Made by a program: the position numbers and the translations under genes. The notes beneath the pieces were generated by a model that saw only the letters and a program-made list of their open reading frames with translations, did not search any database and was not told the origin of the DNA. A stretch of DNA of 64,000 nucleotides, taken from NCBI RefSeq assembly GCF_051401765.1, contig NW_027480505.1, positions 372,001-436,000 on the forward strand, written 5' to 3'. This document shows, one piece after another, positions 13,526 through 25,880 of the stretch (position 1 is the stretch's first letter; every line of letters starts with the position of its first letter). The stretch comes from Calliopsis andreniformis (lineage: Eukaryota; Arthropoda; Insecta; Hymenoptera; Andrenidae).

Positions 13526-16500
13526 ACCTTAGGAGTCAAAGCCAGCAGCAGAAAATACAATAAAAATGCAACAGTATTTCTACCGTATAGCATGAATAAT
13601 TGCAACCACTGTGAAAGTTATGGTCATATCTACGTTCCGGGCAACCTAGGCTTGACTCTAGGGCGTTGCTCCACCACATCTAATAGCTACGACCTTAGCA
13701 GTCAACGCCAGAAGCATAAAATACAATATAAATACAACAGCTTATCCAACGTAAAGAATGAATAATTGCAAACAGTGAGAAAGTAATGGTCACATCTACG
13801 TTCCGGGCAACCGAGGCTTCACTCTAGGGCGTTGCTCCACCAGATCGAATAGTTAGGGCCTATGAATTCAACGCCTGAAGCATAAAATACAATAAAACTA
13901 CAACAGTTTTTCCATCGTATAAAAGGGATAATTGCAACCAGTGTTAAGGTTATGGCCATTTCGACGTTTCGGGCATCCTAGATTTAACTCTGAGGCATTG
14001 CTCCACCAGATCGAATACGTAGGGCCTTGGAAGTCAACGCCAGAAGCATAAAGTACAATAAAAATGCAACAGTTTGTCCATCGTATAACAGGAATAATTG
14101 CAACCAGTGTGAAAGTGACAGTCATTTCTACGTTTCGGGCAACCTAGGCTTCACTGTAGGGCGTTGCTCCGCCAGATCGAATAGTTGGGGCCTGAGAAGT
14201 CAGCGCCAGAAGCATAAAATAGAATATAAATGCAACAGTTTTTCCATCGTATAAAACGAATAATAGCAACCAGTTTGAAAGTTAAGGTAATATCTACGTT
14301 CCGGGCAACCTAGGCTTCACTCTAGGGCGTTGCTCCACCAGATCGAATAGTTAGGGCATTGGAAGTCCACGCCCGAAGCATAAAATACAAAATAAAGAGA
14401 ACAGTTTTTCCGTTGTATAAAACGAATAATTGCAACCGGAGTGAAAGTTATGGTCATTTCTAAGTTCCGGGCAACCTAGGCTTCACACTAGGGCGTTGCT
14501 CCACTGGATCGTATAGTTAGGGCCTTGGAAGCCAACGCCAGAAGCATAAAATACAATATAAATACAACACCTTTTCCATCGTATTACAGGAATAATTGCA
14601 ACCAGTGGTAAGGTTATGGTCATTTCTACGTTCCGGGTAACCTAGGCTTCATTCTGGGGCGTTGCTCCACTAGATCGAATAGTTAGGGCCTTAGAAGTCA
14701 ACGCCAGAAGCATAAAATACTCTATAGATACAACAGTCTTTCCATCGTATAAAAAGAATAATTGCAACCAGTGCGAATGTAATGGTCATTTCTACGTTTC
14801 GGGCAACATACGCTTCTCTCGTGGACCCTGTCCCCGGGATCGAATAGTTAGGGCCTAAGAAGTCAACGCCAGAAGCATAGAGTACAATAAAAATGCAACA
14901 GTTTTTCCATCGTATAGCATGAATAATTGCAACCAGTGTGACAGTAATAATCATTTCATCGTTTCGGCATCCTAGACTTAACTGTGAGGCATTGCTCCAC
15001 CAGATCGAATACAAAGGGCCTTAGTAGTCAAAGCCAGAAGTATAAAGTACAGAACAAACCAACAGTTTGTCCATCGTATAACAGGAATATTGCAAACACT
15101 GTGAAAGTAATGGTCATTTCTACGTTCCGGGCAGCCTAGGCTTCACGCTAGGGCGTTGGTCCACCACATCGAATAGCTACGACCTTAGAAGTCAACGACT
15201 GAGGCATAAAATACAAAATAAGGACAACAGCTTTTCCATCGTATAAAACGACTAATTGCGACCAGTGTGAAAGTTATGGTCTTTTCTACGTTCCGGGCAA
15301 CCGAGGCTTCACTCTAGGGCGTTGCTCCACCAGGTCGAATAGTTAGGGCCTATGAATTCAACGCCTGAAGCATAAAATACAATAAAACTACAACAGTTTT
15401 TCCATCGTATAACAGGAATAATTGCAACCAGTGTTAAGGTTATGGTCATTTCTACGTTCAGGGCAACCTAGGCTTCATTCTAGGTCGTTGCTCCACTAGA
15501 TCGAATAGTTAGAGCCTTAGAAGTCAACGCCAGAAGCATAAAATACCATTTCGATACAACAGTTTTTCCATCGTATAAAACGAATAATTGCAACCAGTGT
15601 GAAAGTAAAGGCCATTTCTACGTTCCGGGCAACACAGGCTTCACTCTAGGGCGTTGTTCCACCAGATCGAATGGTTAGGGCCTAAGAAGTCAACGCCAGA
15701 ATCATAAAATACAATGAAAATGGAACAGTTTTTCCATCATATAGAATGAATAATTGCAATCAGTGTGAAAGTAATGATCATTTCGACGTTTCGGGCATCC
15801 TAGATTTAACTCTGAGGCATTGCTCCACCAGATCGAATACGTAGGGCCTTGGAAGTCAACGCCAGAAGCATAAAGTACAATAAAAATGCAACAGTTTGTC
15901 CATCGTATAACAGGAATAATTGCAACCAGTGTGAAAGCGATAGTCATTTCTACGTTTCGGGCAACCTAGGCTTCACTGTAGGGCGTTGCTCCGCCAGATC
16001 GAATAGTTAGGGCCTGAGAAGTCTGCGCCAGAAGCATAAAATAGAATATAAATGCAACAGTTTTTCCATCGTATAAAACGAATAATAGCAACCAGTTTGA
16101 AAGTTAAGGTAATTTCTACGTTCCGGGCAACCTAGGCTTCACTCTAGGGCGTTGCTCCACCAGATCGAATAGTTAGGGCATTGCAAGTCGACGCCCGAAG
16201 CGTAAAATACAAAATAAAAAGAACAGCTTTTCCATTGTATAAAACGAATAATTGCAACCGGAGTGAAAGTTATGGTCATTTCTACGTTCCGGGCAACCTA
16301 TGCTTCACACTAGGGCGTTGCTCCACTGGATCGAATAGTTAGGGCCTTGGAAGCCAACGCCAGAAGCATAAAATACAAAATAAGGACAACAGCTTTTCCA
16401 TCGTATAAAACGAATAATTGCAACCAGTGCGAATATAATGGTCATTTCTACGTTTCGGGCAACATACGCTTCACTCTTGGACGCTGCCCCCGGGATCGAA

Positions 16501-16870
16501 TAGTTAGGGCCTAAGAATTCAACGCCAGAAGCATAGAGTACAATAAAAATGCAACAGCTTTTCCATCGTATAGTATGAATAATTGCAACCAGTGTGACAG
16601 TAATAGTCATTTCATCGTTTCGGCATCCTAGACTTAACTGTGAGGCATTGCTCCACCAGATCGAATACAAAGGGCCTTAGTAGTCAAAGCCAGAAGTATA
16701 AAGTACAGAACAATCCAACAGTTTGTCCATCGTATAACAGGAATATTGCAAACACTGTGAAAGTAATGGTCATTTCTACGTTCCGGGCAGCCTAGGCTTC
16801 ACGCTAGGGCGTTGCTCCACCACATCGAATTGCTACGACCTTAGAAGTCAACGCCTGAAGCATAAAATAC
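13526..16870 (+). repeat. Rearranged relative of the 21-mer HOR
   Basis: This block uses the same monomer types as 3853-10805 with in-register jumps. Near 13950 the sequence moves from a 5340-like monomer directly to a 5507-like one, dropping one monomer. Near 14350 it moves from a 4390-like monomer to a 6070-like one (TTGGAAGTCCACGCCCGAAG). From about 14400 to 15690 it follows 6120-7400 closely, and to about 16870 it follows 7400-8640. It carries more private changes than copies 1 and 2 do against each other, so I infer it is an older or separately evolved copy. Homology to the 21-mer stops near 16870. Confidence 0.78.
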
Positions 16871-18135
16871 AATATAAATACAACAGCTTTTCCGTCGTAT
16901 AAAACGAATAATTGCAACTGGTGTGATAGTTATGGTCATTTCTACGTTCCGGGCAACATAGGCTTCAGCCTAGGGCGTTGCTCCACCAGATCGAATAGTT
17001 AGGGCCTTAGAAGTCAACGCCAGAAGCATAAAGTACAATAAATATGCAACAGTTTTTCCATCGTATAACAGGAATAATTGCAACCAGTGTGAAAGTAATG
17101 GTCATTTCTACGTTTTGGGCAACATACGCTTCACTCTTGAACGTTGCCCCACGAGATCGAATAGCTAGGACCTTAGAAGTCGACGCCAGAAACATAAAAT
17201 ACTATAAAAGTGCAACAGTTTTTCCATCGTATAACAGGAATGACTGCAACCAGTGTGAAAGTACTGGTCATTTCTTCGTTTCGGGCAACCTAGACTTCAC
17301 TCTAGGGAGTTTCCCCACCAAATCGAATAGCTACGGCCTTAGAAGTCGACGCCCAAAGCATAAAATACAATAAAAGTACAACAGTTTTTCCATCGTATAA
17401 AAAGAACAATTGCAACCAGTGTGAACGTAATGGTCATTTCTACGTTCCGGGCACCCTAGGCTTCGCCCTAGGGCGTTGCTCCACCAGATCGAATAGCTAG
17501 GGACCTGAAGGTCAACGCCAAGGGCATAAAATACAATAAAAATACAACAGTCTTTCCATCGTATAACAGGAATAATTGCAACCAGTGTGAAAGTAATGGT
17601 AATTACTACGTTCCGGGTAACCTAGGATACACTCTAGGGCGTTGCTCCACCAGAGCGAACAGTTAGGGCCTAAGAAGTCAACGCCAGAAGCATTAAATGC
17701 TATAAAAATACAACAGCCCTTCCATCGTATAACAGGAATAATTGCAACCAGTGTGAAAGTAATGGTCATTTCTACGTCATCGGGCAACATGGGCTTCACT
17801 CTTGGACGTTGCCCCACGAGATCGCATAGCTAGGACCTTAGAAGTCAACGCCCGGAGCATTAAATACAAAATAAATAGAACAGTTTTCCATTGTATAAAA
17901 CCAATAATTGCAACCAGTGTGAAAGTTATGGTAATTTCTACGTTCCGGGCAACCTAGGCTTAATTCTAGGGCGTTGTTCCAACAGATCGAATAGTTAGGG
18001 CCTAAGAAGTCAACGCCAGAAGCATAAAAAACAATATAAATACAACACCTTACCCATCGTATAAAACGAATAATTGCAAACAGAATGAAAGTTATGTCAT
18101 TTCTACGTTTCGGGCATCCTACACTTAACTCTGAG
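16870..18135 (+). repeat. Divergent satellite monomers
   Basis: About 7.6 monomers in normal register with many private variants, for example GAATGACTGC, TAGGGAGTTTCC and CATCGGGCAACATGGGC. No near-identical partner block was found by eye within the window and no gene is present. Confidence 0.7.
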
Positions 18136-18978
18136 GCATTGCTCCACCAGATCGTATACACAGGGCCTTAGACGTCAAATCCAGGAGCGTAAAGTACAAT
18201 ATAAATCCAACAGGTTGTCCATCGTATAACAGGAATAATTGCAACCAGTGTTAAAGTTATGGTCATTTCTACGTTCCGGACAACCTAGGCTTCATTCTAG
18301 GGCGTTGCTCCACTAGATCGAATAGTTAGGGCCTTAGAAGTCAACGCCAGGAGCATAAAATACGATATAGATACACCAGTTTTTCCATCGTATAAAACGA
18401 ATATTTTCAAACAGTGTGAAAGGAATGGCCATTTCTACGTACCGGGCAAACTAGGCTTTACTCTAGGGCGTTGCTCCACCAGATCGAATAGTTAGGGACT
18501 TAGAATTCGACGCCAGAAGCATAAAATATTCTAAAAATACAACAGTCCTTCAATCGCATAACAGGAATAATTGCAACCAGTGTGAAAGTAATGGTCACTT
18601 CTACGTTCCGGGCAACCTAGGCTTCCCTCTAGGATGTTGCTCCACCCGATCGAATAGCTAGGGACTAGGAGGTCAGCGCCAGAAGCATAAAGTACAATAA
18701 AAATACAACAGTTTTTCCATCGTGTAACAGGAATAATTGCAACCAGTGTGAAGGATATGGTCATTTCAATGTTCCGGGCAAACCTAGGCTTCACTCTAGG
18801 GCGTTCCTCCACCAGATCGAATAGTCAGGGCCTAAGAAGTCAACGCCAGAGGCATAAAATACAATAAATATACAACAGCTTTTCCATCGTGTAACAGGAA
18901 TAATTGCAACCAGTGTGAAAGATATGGCCATTTCTACGTTCCGGGCAACCTAGGCTCCACCCTAGGGCGTTGCTCCAC
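18135..18978 (+). repeat. Spaced block duplication, copy 1 (13-monomer offset)
   Basis: Repeated at about 20293-21136 with an offset of exactly 2158 bp (13 x 166). Shared private variants: CGTATACACAGGG, ATCCAACAGGTTG, ATTTTCAAACAG, CGTACCGGGCAAACTAGG and CCTTCAATCGCATAAC. Only a few mismatches are visible. The two copies leave homology at both ends inside a monomer. Confidence 0.85.
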
Positions 18979-19465
18979 CACATCGAATAGCTACGGCCTT
19001 AGAAGTCAACGCCAGAAGCATAAATTACAATAAAATACAACAGTTCTTCCCTCGTATAGAATGAATAATTGCAAACAGTGTGAAAGTAATGGTCATTTCT
19101 ATGTTGCGGGCAACCTAGACTTAAATCTAGGGCGTTGCTCCACCAGATGGAATAGGTAGGGCCATAGATGTCAACGCCCGAAGCCTAAAATACAGTAAAG
19201 ATACAACAGTTTTTCCATCGTGTAACAGGAATAATTGCAGCCAGTGTGAAAGTCATGGTCATTTCTACGTTCCGGGCAACCTAGGCTTCACTCTAGGCCG
19301 TTGTTACACCAGATCGAAAAGTTAGGGCCTAAGAAGTCAACTCCAGAGGCATAAAACACAATATAAATACAACAGTCTTTCCATCGTAAAAAACAAATAA
19401 TAGTAACCGGTGTGAAAGAGATGGTCATTTCTACCTTCCGGGCAACCTAGCCTACACTCTAGGGC
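18979..19465 (+). repeat. Block shared with about 22795-23285
   Basis: The segment with TTCTTCCCTCGTATAGAATG, TATGTTGCGGGCAACC and AGCCTAAAATACAG is repeated about 3819 bp downstream (CTTCCC at 19046 and 22865), 23 monomers plus one base. Its last part (AAAAAACAAATAATAGTAAC, TTCTACCTTCCGGGC) also occurs at about 21137-21290. Confidence 0.75.
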
Positions 19466-20240
19466 GTTGTTCCACCAGATCGAATAGTTAGGGCCTAAGA
19501 AGTCAACGCCAGAAGCATAAAATACAAAATAAATACAACAGTTTTTCCATCGTATAAAACGGATAATTGAAACTGGTTTGAAAGTTAGGGTCATTTCTAC
19601 GTTCCGGGCAACCTAGGGTTCACTCAAGGGCGTTGCTCCTCCAGATCGAATAGCCAGGGCCTTAGAAGTCTATGCCCGGAGCATAAAATACAATATAAAT
19701 ACAACAGCTTTTCCATTGTATAAAACGAATAATTGCAACCAGTGTGAAAGTTATGGTCATTTCTACGTTCCGGGCGACATAGGATTGACTCTTGGACGTT
19801 GCGCCACCAGATAGAATAGTTTGGGCCTTAGAAGTCAACGCTCGAATCAAAAAATACAAAATAAATAGAACTGTTTTTCCATTGTATAAAACGAATAACT
19901 GCACCAGTATGAAAGTTATGGTCATTTCTACGTTCCCGGCAACATAGGCTTCACTCTAGGGCGTTGCTCCACCATATCGAATGGCTACGGACTTAGAAGT
20001 CAACTCCAGGAGCATAAAATACAAAATAAATACAACAGTTTTTCTATCGTATAAAACGAATAATTGCAACCGGTGTGAAAGTTATGGTCATTTCTACGTT
20101 CCGGGCTACCTAGGCTACACTCTATGGCGTTTCTCCACCAGACCGAATAGTTCGGGCCTAAGAAGTCAACTCCAGAGGCATAAAACACAATAAAAATAAA
20201 AGAGTTTTTCCATCGTATAAGACGAATATTTGCAACCGGT
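19465..20240 (+). repeat. Block duplicated 7465 bp downstream, copy 1
   Basis: Repeated at about 26930-27705 with a constant offset of 7465 bp (45 monomers less 5 bp). Shared private variants include GGATAATTGAAACTGG, GGCGACATAGGATTGACTC, GCTCGAATCAAAAAATAC, AACTGCACCAGTATG and AAAAGAGTTTTTCC. A handful of single-base differences are visible. Lengths and small indels are preserved in both copies. Confidence 0.83.
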
Positions 20241-20292
20241 GTGAAAGTTATGGTCATTTCTATGTTCCGGGCAAACCTAAGCTTCACTCTAG

Positions 20293-21136
20293 GGCATTGC
20301 TCCACCAGATCGTATACACAGGGCCTTAGAAGTCAAATCCAGGAGCGTAAAGTACAATATAAATCCAACAGGTTGTCCATCGTATAACAGGAATAATTGC
20401 AACCAGTGTTAAAGTTATGGTCATTTCTACGTTCCGGACAACCTAGGCTTCATTCTAGGGCGTTGCTCCACTAGGTCGAATAGTTAGGGCCTTAGAAGTC
20501 AACGCCAGGAGCATAAAATACGATATAGATACACCAGTTTTTCCATCGTATAAAACGAATATTTTCAAACAGTGTGAAAGGAATGGCCATTTCTACGTAC
20601 CGGGCAAACTAGGCTTTACTCTAGGGCGTTGCTCCACCAGATCGAATAGTTAGGGACTTAGAATTCAACGCCAGAAGCATAAAATATTCTAAAAATACAA
20701 CAGTCCTTCAATCGCATAACAGGAATAATTGCAACCAGTGTGAAAGTAATGGTCACTTCTACGTTCCGGGCAACCTAGGCTTCCCTCTAGGATGTTGCTC
20801 CACCCGATCGAATAGCTAGGGACTAGGAGGTCAGCGCCAGAAGCATAAAATACAATAAAAATACAACAGTTTTTCCATCGTGTAACAGGAATAATTGCAA
20901 CCAGTGTGAAGGATATGGTCATTTCAATGTTCCGGGCAAACCTAGGCTTCACTCTAGGGCGTTGCTCCACCAGATCGAATAGTCAGGGCCTAAGAAGTCA
21001 ACGCCAGAGGCATAAAATACAATAAATATACAACAGCTTTTCCATCGTGTAACAGGAATAATTGCAACCAGTGTGAAAGATATGGCCATTTCTACGTTCC
21101 GGGCAACCTAGGCTCCACCCTAGGGCGTTGCTCCAC
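20293..21136 (+). repeat. Spaced block duplication, copy 2 (13-monomer offset)
   Basis: Second copy of 18135-18978. At its right edge (about 21136, inside CTCCACCAGATCG) it switches to a 19310-like monomer with AAAAGTTAGGG and CTCCAGAGGC, giving a hybrid monomer at the junction. Confidence 0.83.
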
Positions 21137-21580
21137 CAGATCGAAAAGTTAGGGCCTAAGAAGTCAACTCCAGAGGCATAAAACACAATATAAATACAAC
21201 AGTCTTTCCATCGTAAAAAACAAATAATAGTAACCGGTGTGAAAGAGATGGTCATTTCTACCTTCCGGGCAACCTAGCCTACACTCTAGGGCGTTGCTCC
21301 ACCAGATCGAATAGTTAGGGCCTTAGAAGTCTACGCCCGGAGCATAAAGTACAATAAAAATACAACAGTTTTTCCATCGTATAAAATGAATAATTGCAAC
21401 GAGTGTGATGGTAATGGTCATTTCCACATTTTGGGCAACCTGGGCTTCACTCTAGGGCGTTGCTCAACCAGATCGAATAGTTAGGGCCTAAGAAGTCAAC
21501 CCCAGAAGCATAAAATATAATATAAATACAACAGCTTTTCCATCGTATAGAACGAATAATTGCAACCAGTGTGAAAGTTA
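21137..21580 (+). repeat. Block duplicated 12 monomers downstream, copy 1
   Basis: Repeated at about 23130-23573 with an offset near 1993 bp (12 monomers plus 1). Both contain GTCTACGCCCGGAGC, TTTCCACATTTTGGGC, GCTCAACCAGATCG and CAACCCCAGAAGC. Differences seen include GCAACGAG against GCAACCAG. Confidence 0.8.
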
Positions 21581-23130
21581 TGGTCATTTCTACATGCCGG
21601 GCAACCTTGACATCACACTAGCGCGTTGCCCAACCAGATCGAATAGTTAGGGCCTTAGAAGTCAACGCCCAAAGCTTAAAATACAGTATAAATACAGCAG
21701 CTTTTCCATCGTATAACAGGAATAACTGCAACCTGTGTGAAGGTACTGGTCATTTCTACGTTCCGGGCAACCTAGGCTTCACTCTAGGGCGTTGCTCCGC
21801 CAGCTCGAATAGCTACCGCCTTAGAAGTCAACGCCAGAAGCATAAAATACAATATAAATGCAACAGTTTTTGCATCGTATAACAGCAGTTATTGCAACCA
21901 CTGTGAAGGTAATGGTCATTCCTACGTTTCGGGCAATCTAGGCTTCACTCTAGGGCGTTACTTCACCAGATCGAATAGTTAGGGCCTTAGAAGTCATCGC
22001 CAGAAGCATAAAATACAAAATAAATACAACAGTTTTTCCATCGTATAAAACGGATAATTGAAACTCGTTTGAAAGATAGGGTCATTTCTACGTTCCAGGC
22101 TACCTAGGCTTCACTCTAGGGCGTTGCTCCACCAGATCGAATAGTTAGGGACTTAGAAGGCTACGCACGAAGCATATAATAAGATAAAAATGCAACAGTT
22201 TTTCCATCGTATAACACGAGTAATTGCAACCAGTGTGAAGGATATGGTCATTTCTACGTTCCGGGCAACCTAGGCTTCACTATAGGGCGTTGCTCCGCCA
22301 GATCGAATAGGTATGGCCTTAGAAGTCAACGCCCGAAGCATAAAATACAAAATAAAAAGAACAGTTTTTCCATTGTATAAAACGAATAATTGCAACCAGT
22401 GTGAAAGTTATGGTCATTTCTACTTTCTGGGCAACCTGGGCTTCACTCTAGGGCGTTGCTCCACCAGATCGAATAGTTAGGGCCTAAGAAGTCAACGCCA
22501 GAGGCATAAAATACAATAAAAATACAACAGTTTTTCCATCGTGTAACAGGAATAATTGCAACCTGTGTGAAGGATATGGTCATTTCTACGTTCCGGGCAA
22601 CCTAGGCTTCACTCTAGGGCGTTGCTCCACCAGATCGAATAGGTATGGCCTTAGAAGACAACGCCGGAAGCATAAAATACGAAATAAAAAGAACAGTTTT
22701 TCCATTGTATAAAACGAATAATTGCAACCAGTGTGAAAGTTATGGTCATTTCTATGTTCCGGGCAAACCTAGGCTTCACTCTATGGCGTTGCTCCACCAC
22801 ATCGAATAGCTACGGCCTTAGAAGTCAACGCCAGAGGCATAAAATACAATAAAATACAACACTTCTTCCCTCGTATAGAATGAATAATTGTAAACAGTGT
22901 GAAAGTAATGGTCATTTCTATGTTGCGGGCAACCTAGACTTGACTCTAGGGCGTTGCTCCACCAGATGGAATAGGTAGGGACATAGAAGTCAACGCCCGA
23001 AGCCTAAAATACAGTAAAGATACAACAGTTTTTCCATCGTGTAACAGGAATAATTGCAGCCAGTGTGAAAGTCATTGTCATTTCTACGTTCCGGGCAACC
23101 TAGGCTTCACTCTAGGGCGTTGTTACACCA
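21580..23130 (+). repeat. Satellite monomers, partly shared with 18979-19465
   Basis: Roughly nine monomers in register. The right part (about 22795-23130) is the second copy of the block starting at 18979. The left part has private changes such as CATGCCGGGCAACCTTGAC and ACACTAGCGCG near 21600. Two monomers around 22230-22360 and 22560-22690 resemble each other closely (GGATATGGTC followed by GAATAGGTATGGCC), suggesting a local two-monomer duplication. No gene is seen. Confidence 0.7.
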
Positions 23131-23573
23131 GATCGAAAAGTTAGGGCCTAAGAAGTCAACTCTAGAGGCATAAAACACAATATAAATACAACAGTCTTTC
23201 CATCGTAAAAAACAAATAATAGTAACCGGTGTGAAAGAGATGGTCATTTCTACCTTCCGGGCAACCTAGCCTACACTCTAGGGCGTTGCTCCACCAGATC
23301 GAATAGTTAGGGCCTTAGAAGTCTACGCCCGGAGCATAAAGTACAATAAAAATACAACAGTTTTTCCATCGTATAAAATGAATAATTGCAACCAGTGTGA
23401 TGGTAATGGTCATTTCCACATTTTGGGCATCCTGGGCTTCACTCTAGGGCGTTGCTCAACCAGATCGAATAGTTAGGGCCTAAGAAGTCAACCCCAGAAG
23501 CATAAAATATAATATAAATACAACAGCTTTTCCATCGTATAGAACGAATAATTGCAACCAGTGTGAAAGTAAT
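23130..23573 (+). repeat. Block duplicated 12 monomers downstream, copy 2
   Basis: Second copy of 21137-21580. It follows directly on the second copy of the 18979 block, so sequence that is split between two places upstream is joined here. Confidence 0.78.
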
Positions 23574-25880
23574 GGTCATTTCAACGTTCCGGGCAACCTA
23601 GGTTTCGCTCTAGGGCGATGCACCTCCACATCGAATACTTAGGGCCTTAGAAGTCAACGACCGAAGCATAAAATACAAAATAAATAGAACAGTTTTTCCA
23701 TTGTATAAAACGAATAATTGCAACCAGTGTGAAAGTTATGGTCATTTCTACGATCCGAGCTGCCTAGGCTTCACTCTAGGGCGTTGCTCCACCACATTGA
23801 ATAGCTACGGCCTTAGAAGTCAACGGCAGAAGCATAATATACAATATAAATACAACAGCTTTCCATCGTATAAGACGAATGTTTGCAAATATTGTGAAAG
23901 TAACGGTCATTTCTATGTTCCGGGCAACCTAGGCCTCACCCTAGGGCGTTGCTCCGCCGGATCGAATAGTTATGGCCTAAGAAGTCAACGCCAGAAGCAT
24001 AAGATACAAAAATACAACAGTCTTTCCATCGTGTGACAGGAATAATTCCAACCAGTTTGAAGGTAATAGTCATTTCTACGTTCCGGGCAACCTTGGCTTC
24101 ACTCTAGGGCGTTGGTCCACCAGATCGAATAGTTAGGGCCTAAGAAGTCGACGCCAGAAGCATAAAATACAATAAAAATACAACAGTTTTTCCATCGCAT
24201 AAAACGAATAATTGAAACCAGTATGAAAGCTATGATAATTTCTACGTTCCGCGCAACCTAGACTTCACCCTAGGGCGTGGCTCCACCAGATCGAATAGTT
24301 AGGGACCAAGAAGTCGACGTCAGAAGCATAAAATACAATATAAATACAACAGTTTTTCCATCGTATAAAACGAATAATTGCAAACAGTGTGAAAGATATG
24401 GACATTTCTACGTTCCGGGCTACCCAGGCTTCACTGTATGGCGTTCTTTGACCACATCGAATAGCAACGACCTCAGAAGTCAACGCCAGAAGCATAAAAT
24501 ACAATAAAAATACAGCAGTTTTTCCATCGTATAGCATGAATAATTGCATCCAGTGTGATAGTAATGGTCATTTTGACGTGTCGGTCAATCTAGGCTTCAC
24601 TCTAGGGCGTTCCCCCGCCAGATCGAATAGTTAGGGCCTAAGAAGTCAACGCCAGAAGCATAAAATGGAATAAAAATACAACAGTTTTACCATCGTAAAA
24701 AAAGAATAATTGCAACCAGTGTGAAACTAATGGCCATTTCTACGTTTCGGGCAACATACTCTTCACTCATGGACGTTGCCCAACGACATCGAATAGCTAG
24801 GACCTTAGAAGTCAACGCCAGGAGCATAAAATACAAAATAAATAGAAGAGTTTTCCATTGTATAAAACGAATAATTGCAACCAGTGTGAAAGTTATGGTA
24901 ATTTCTACGTTCCGGGCAACCTAGGCTTCACTCTAGGGCGTTCCCCCGCCAGATCGAATAGTTAGGGCCTAAGAAGTCAAAGCTAGAAGCATAAAGTACA
25001 AAATAAATAGAACAGCTTTCCATTGTATAAAACGATTAATTGCAACCAGTGTGAAAATTATGGTCATTTCTACGTTCCGGGCTACCTAGGCTTCACCCTA
25101 GGTCGTTGCTCCACCACATCGAGTAGCTACGGCCTTAGAAGTCAGCGTCAGAAGCATAGAATACAATATAAACACAACAGCTTTTCGATCGTATAAAACG
25201 AATAATTGCAAACATTGTGAAAGTAACGGTTGTTTGTGCGCTCCCGGCAACCTAAGCTTCACTCTCGGGCGTTACTGCACCAGATCGAATATTTAGGGCC
25301 TAAGAAGTCAACGCCGGAAGCATAAAATACAATAAAAATATAACGGTTTTTCCATCGTGTAATGGGAACAATTGCAGCCAGTGTCAAGGTGATGGTCATT
25401 TCTACGTTCCGGGCAACCTAGGCTCCACTCTAGGGCGTTGGTCCACCAAATCGAATAGTTAGAGCCTAAAAACTCAGCGCCGGAAGCACCAAATACAACA
25501 TAAATACAACTGTTTTTCCATCGTATAAAACGAACAATTACAACCAGTGTGAAAGTAATTGTCATTTCTACGTTCCGGGCAACCTAGGCTTCACTGTATG
25601 GGGTTGCTCCACCACATCGAATAGCTACGGCCTTAGTAGTCAACGCCAGAGGCATAAAATACACCATAAATACAAATGTTTTTCCATTGTATAAAACGAA
25701 TAATTGCAACCAGTGTGAAAGTTGTGGTCACATCTACGTTCCGGGCAACATAGGGTTCACTCTTGGACGTTGTCCCACCAGATTGAATAGCTAGGACCTT
25801 AGAAGTCAATGCCAGAAGCAGAAAATACAATATAAATACAACTGCTTTTCCATCGTATAAAATGAATAATTGCAAACAGT
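23574..25880 (+). repeat. Divergent satellite monomers
   Basis: About 14 monomers with no obvious near-identical partner. Private changes include GGTTGTTTGTGCGCTCCCGG near 25230, CACTGTATGGCG near 24432 and GACGTGTCGGTCAATC near 24575. The part at 25300-25880 resembles 12200-13300. Nothing other than satellite is seen. Confidence 0.7.
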
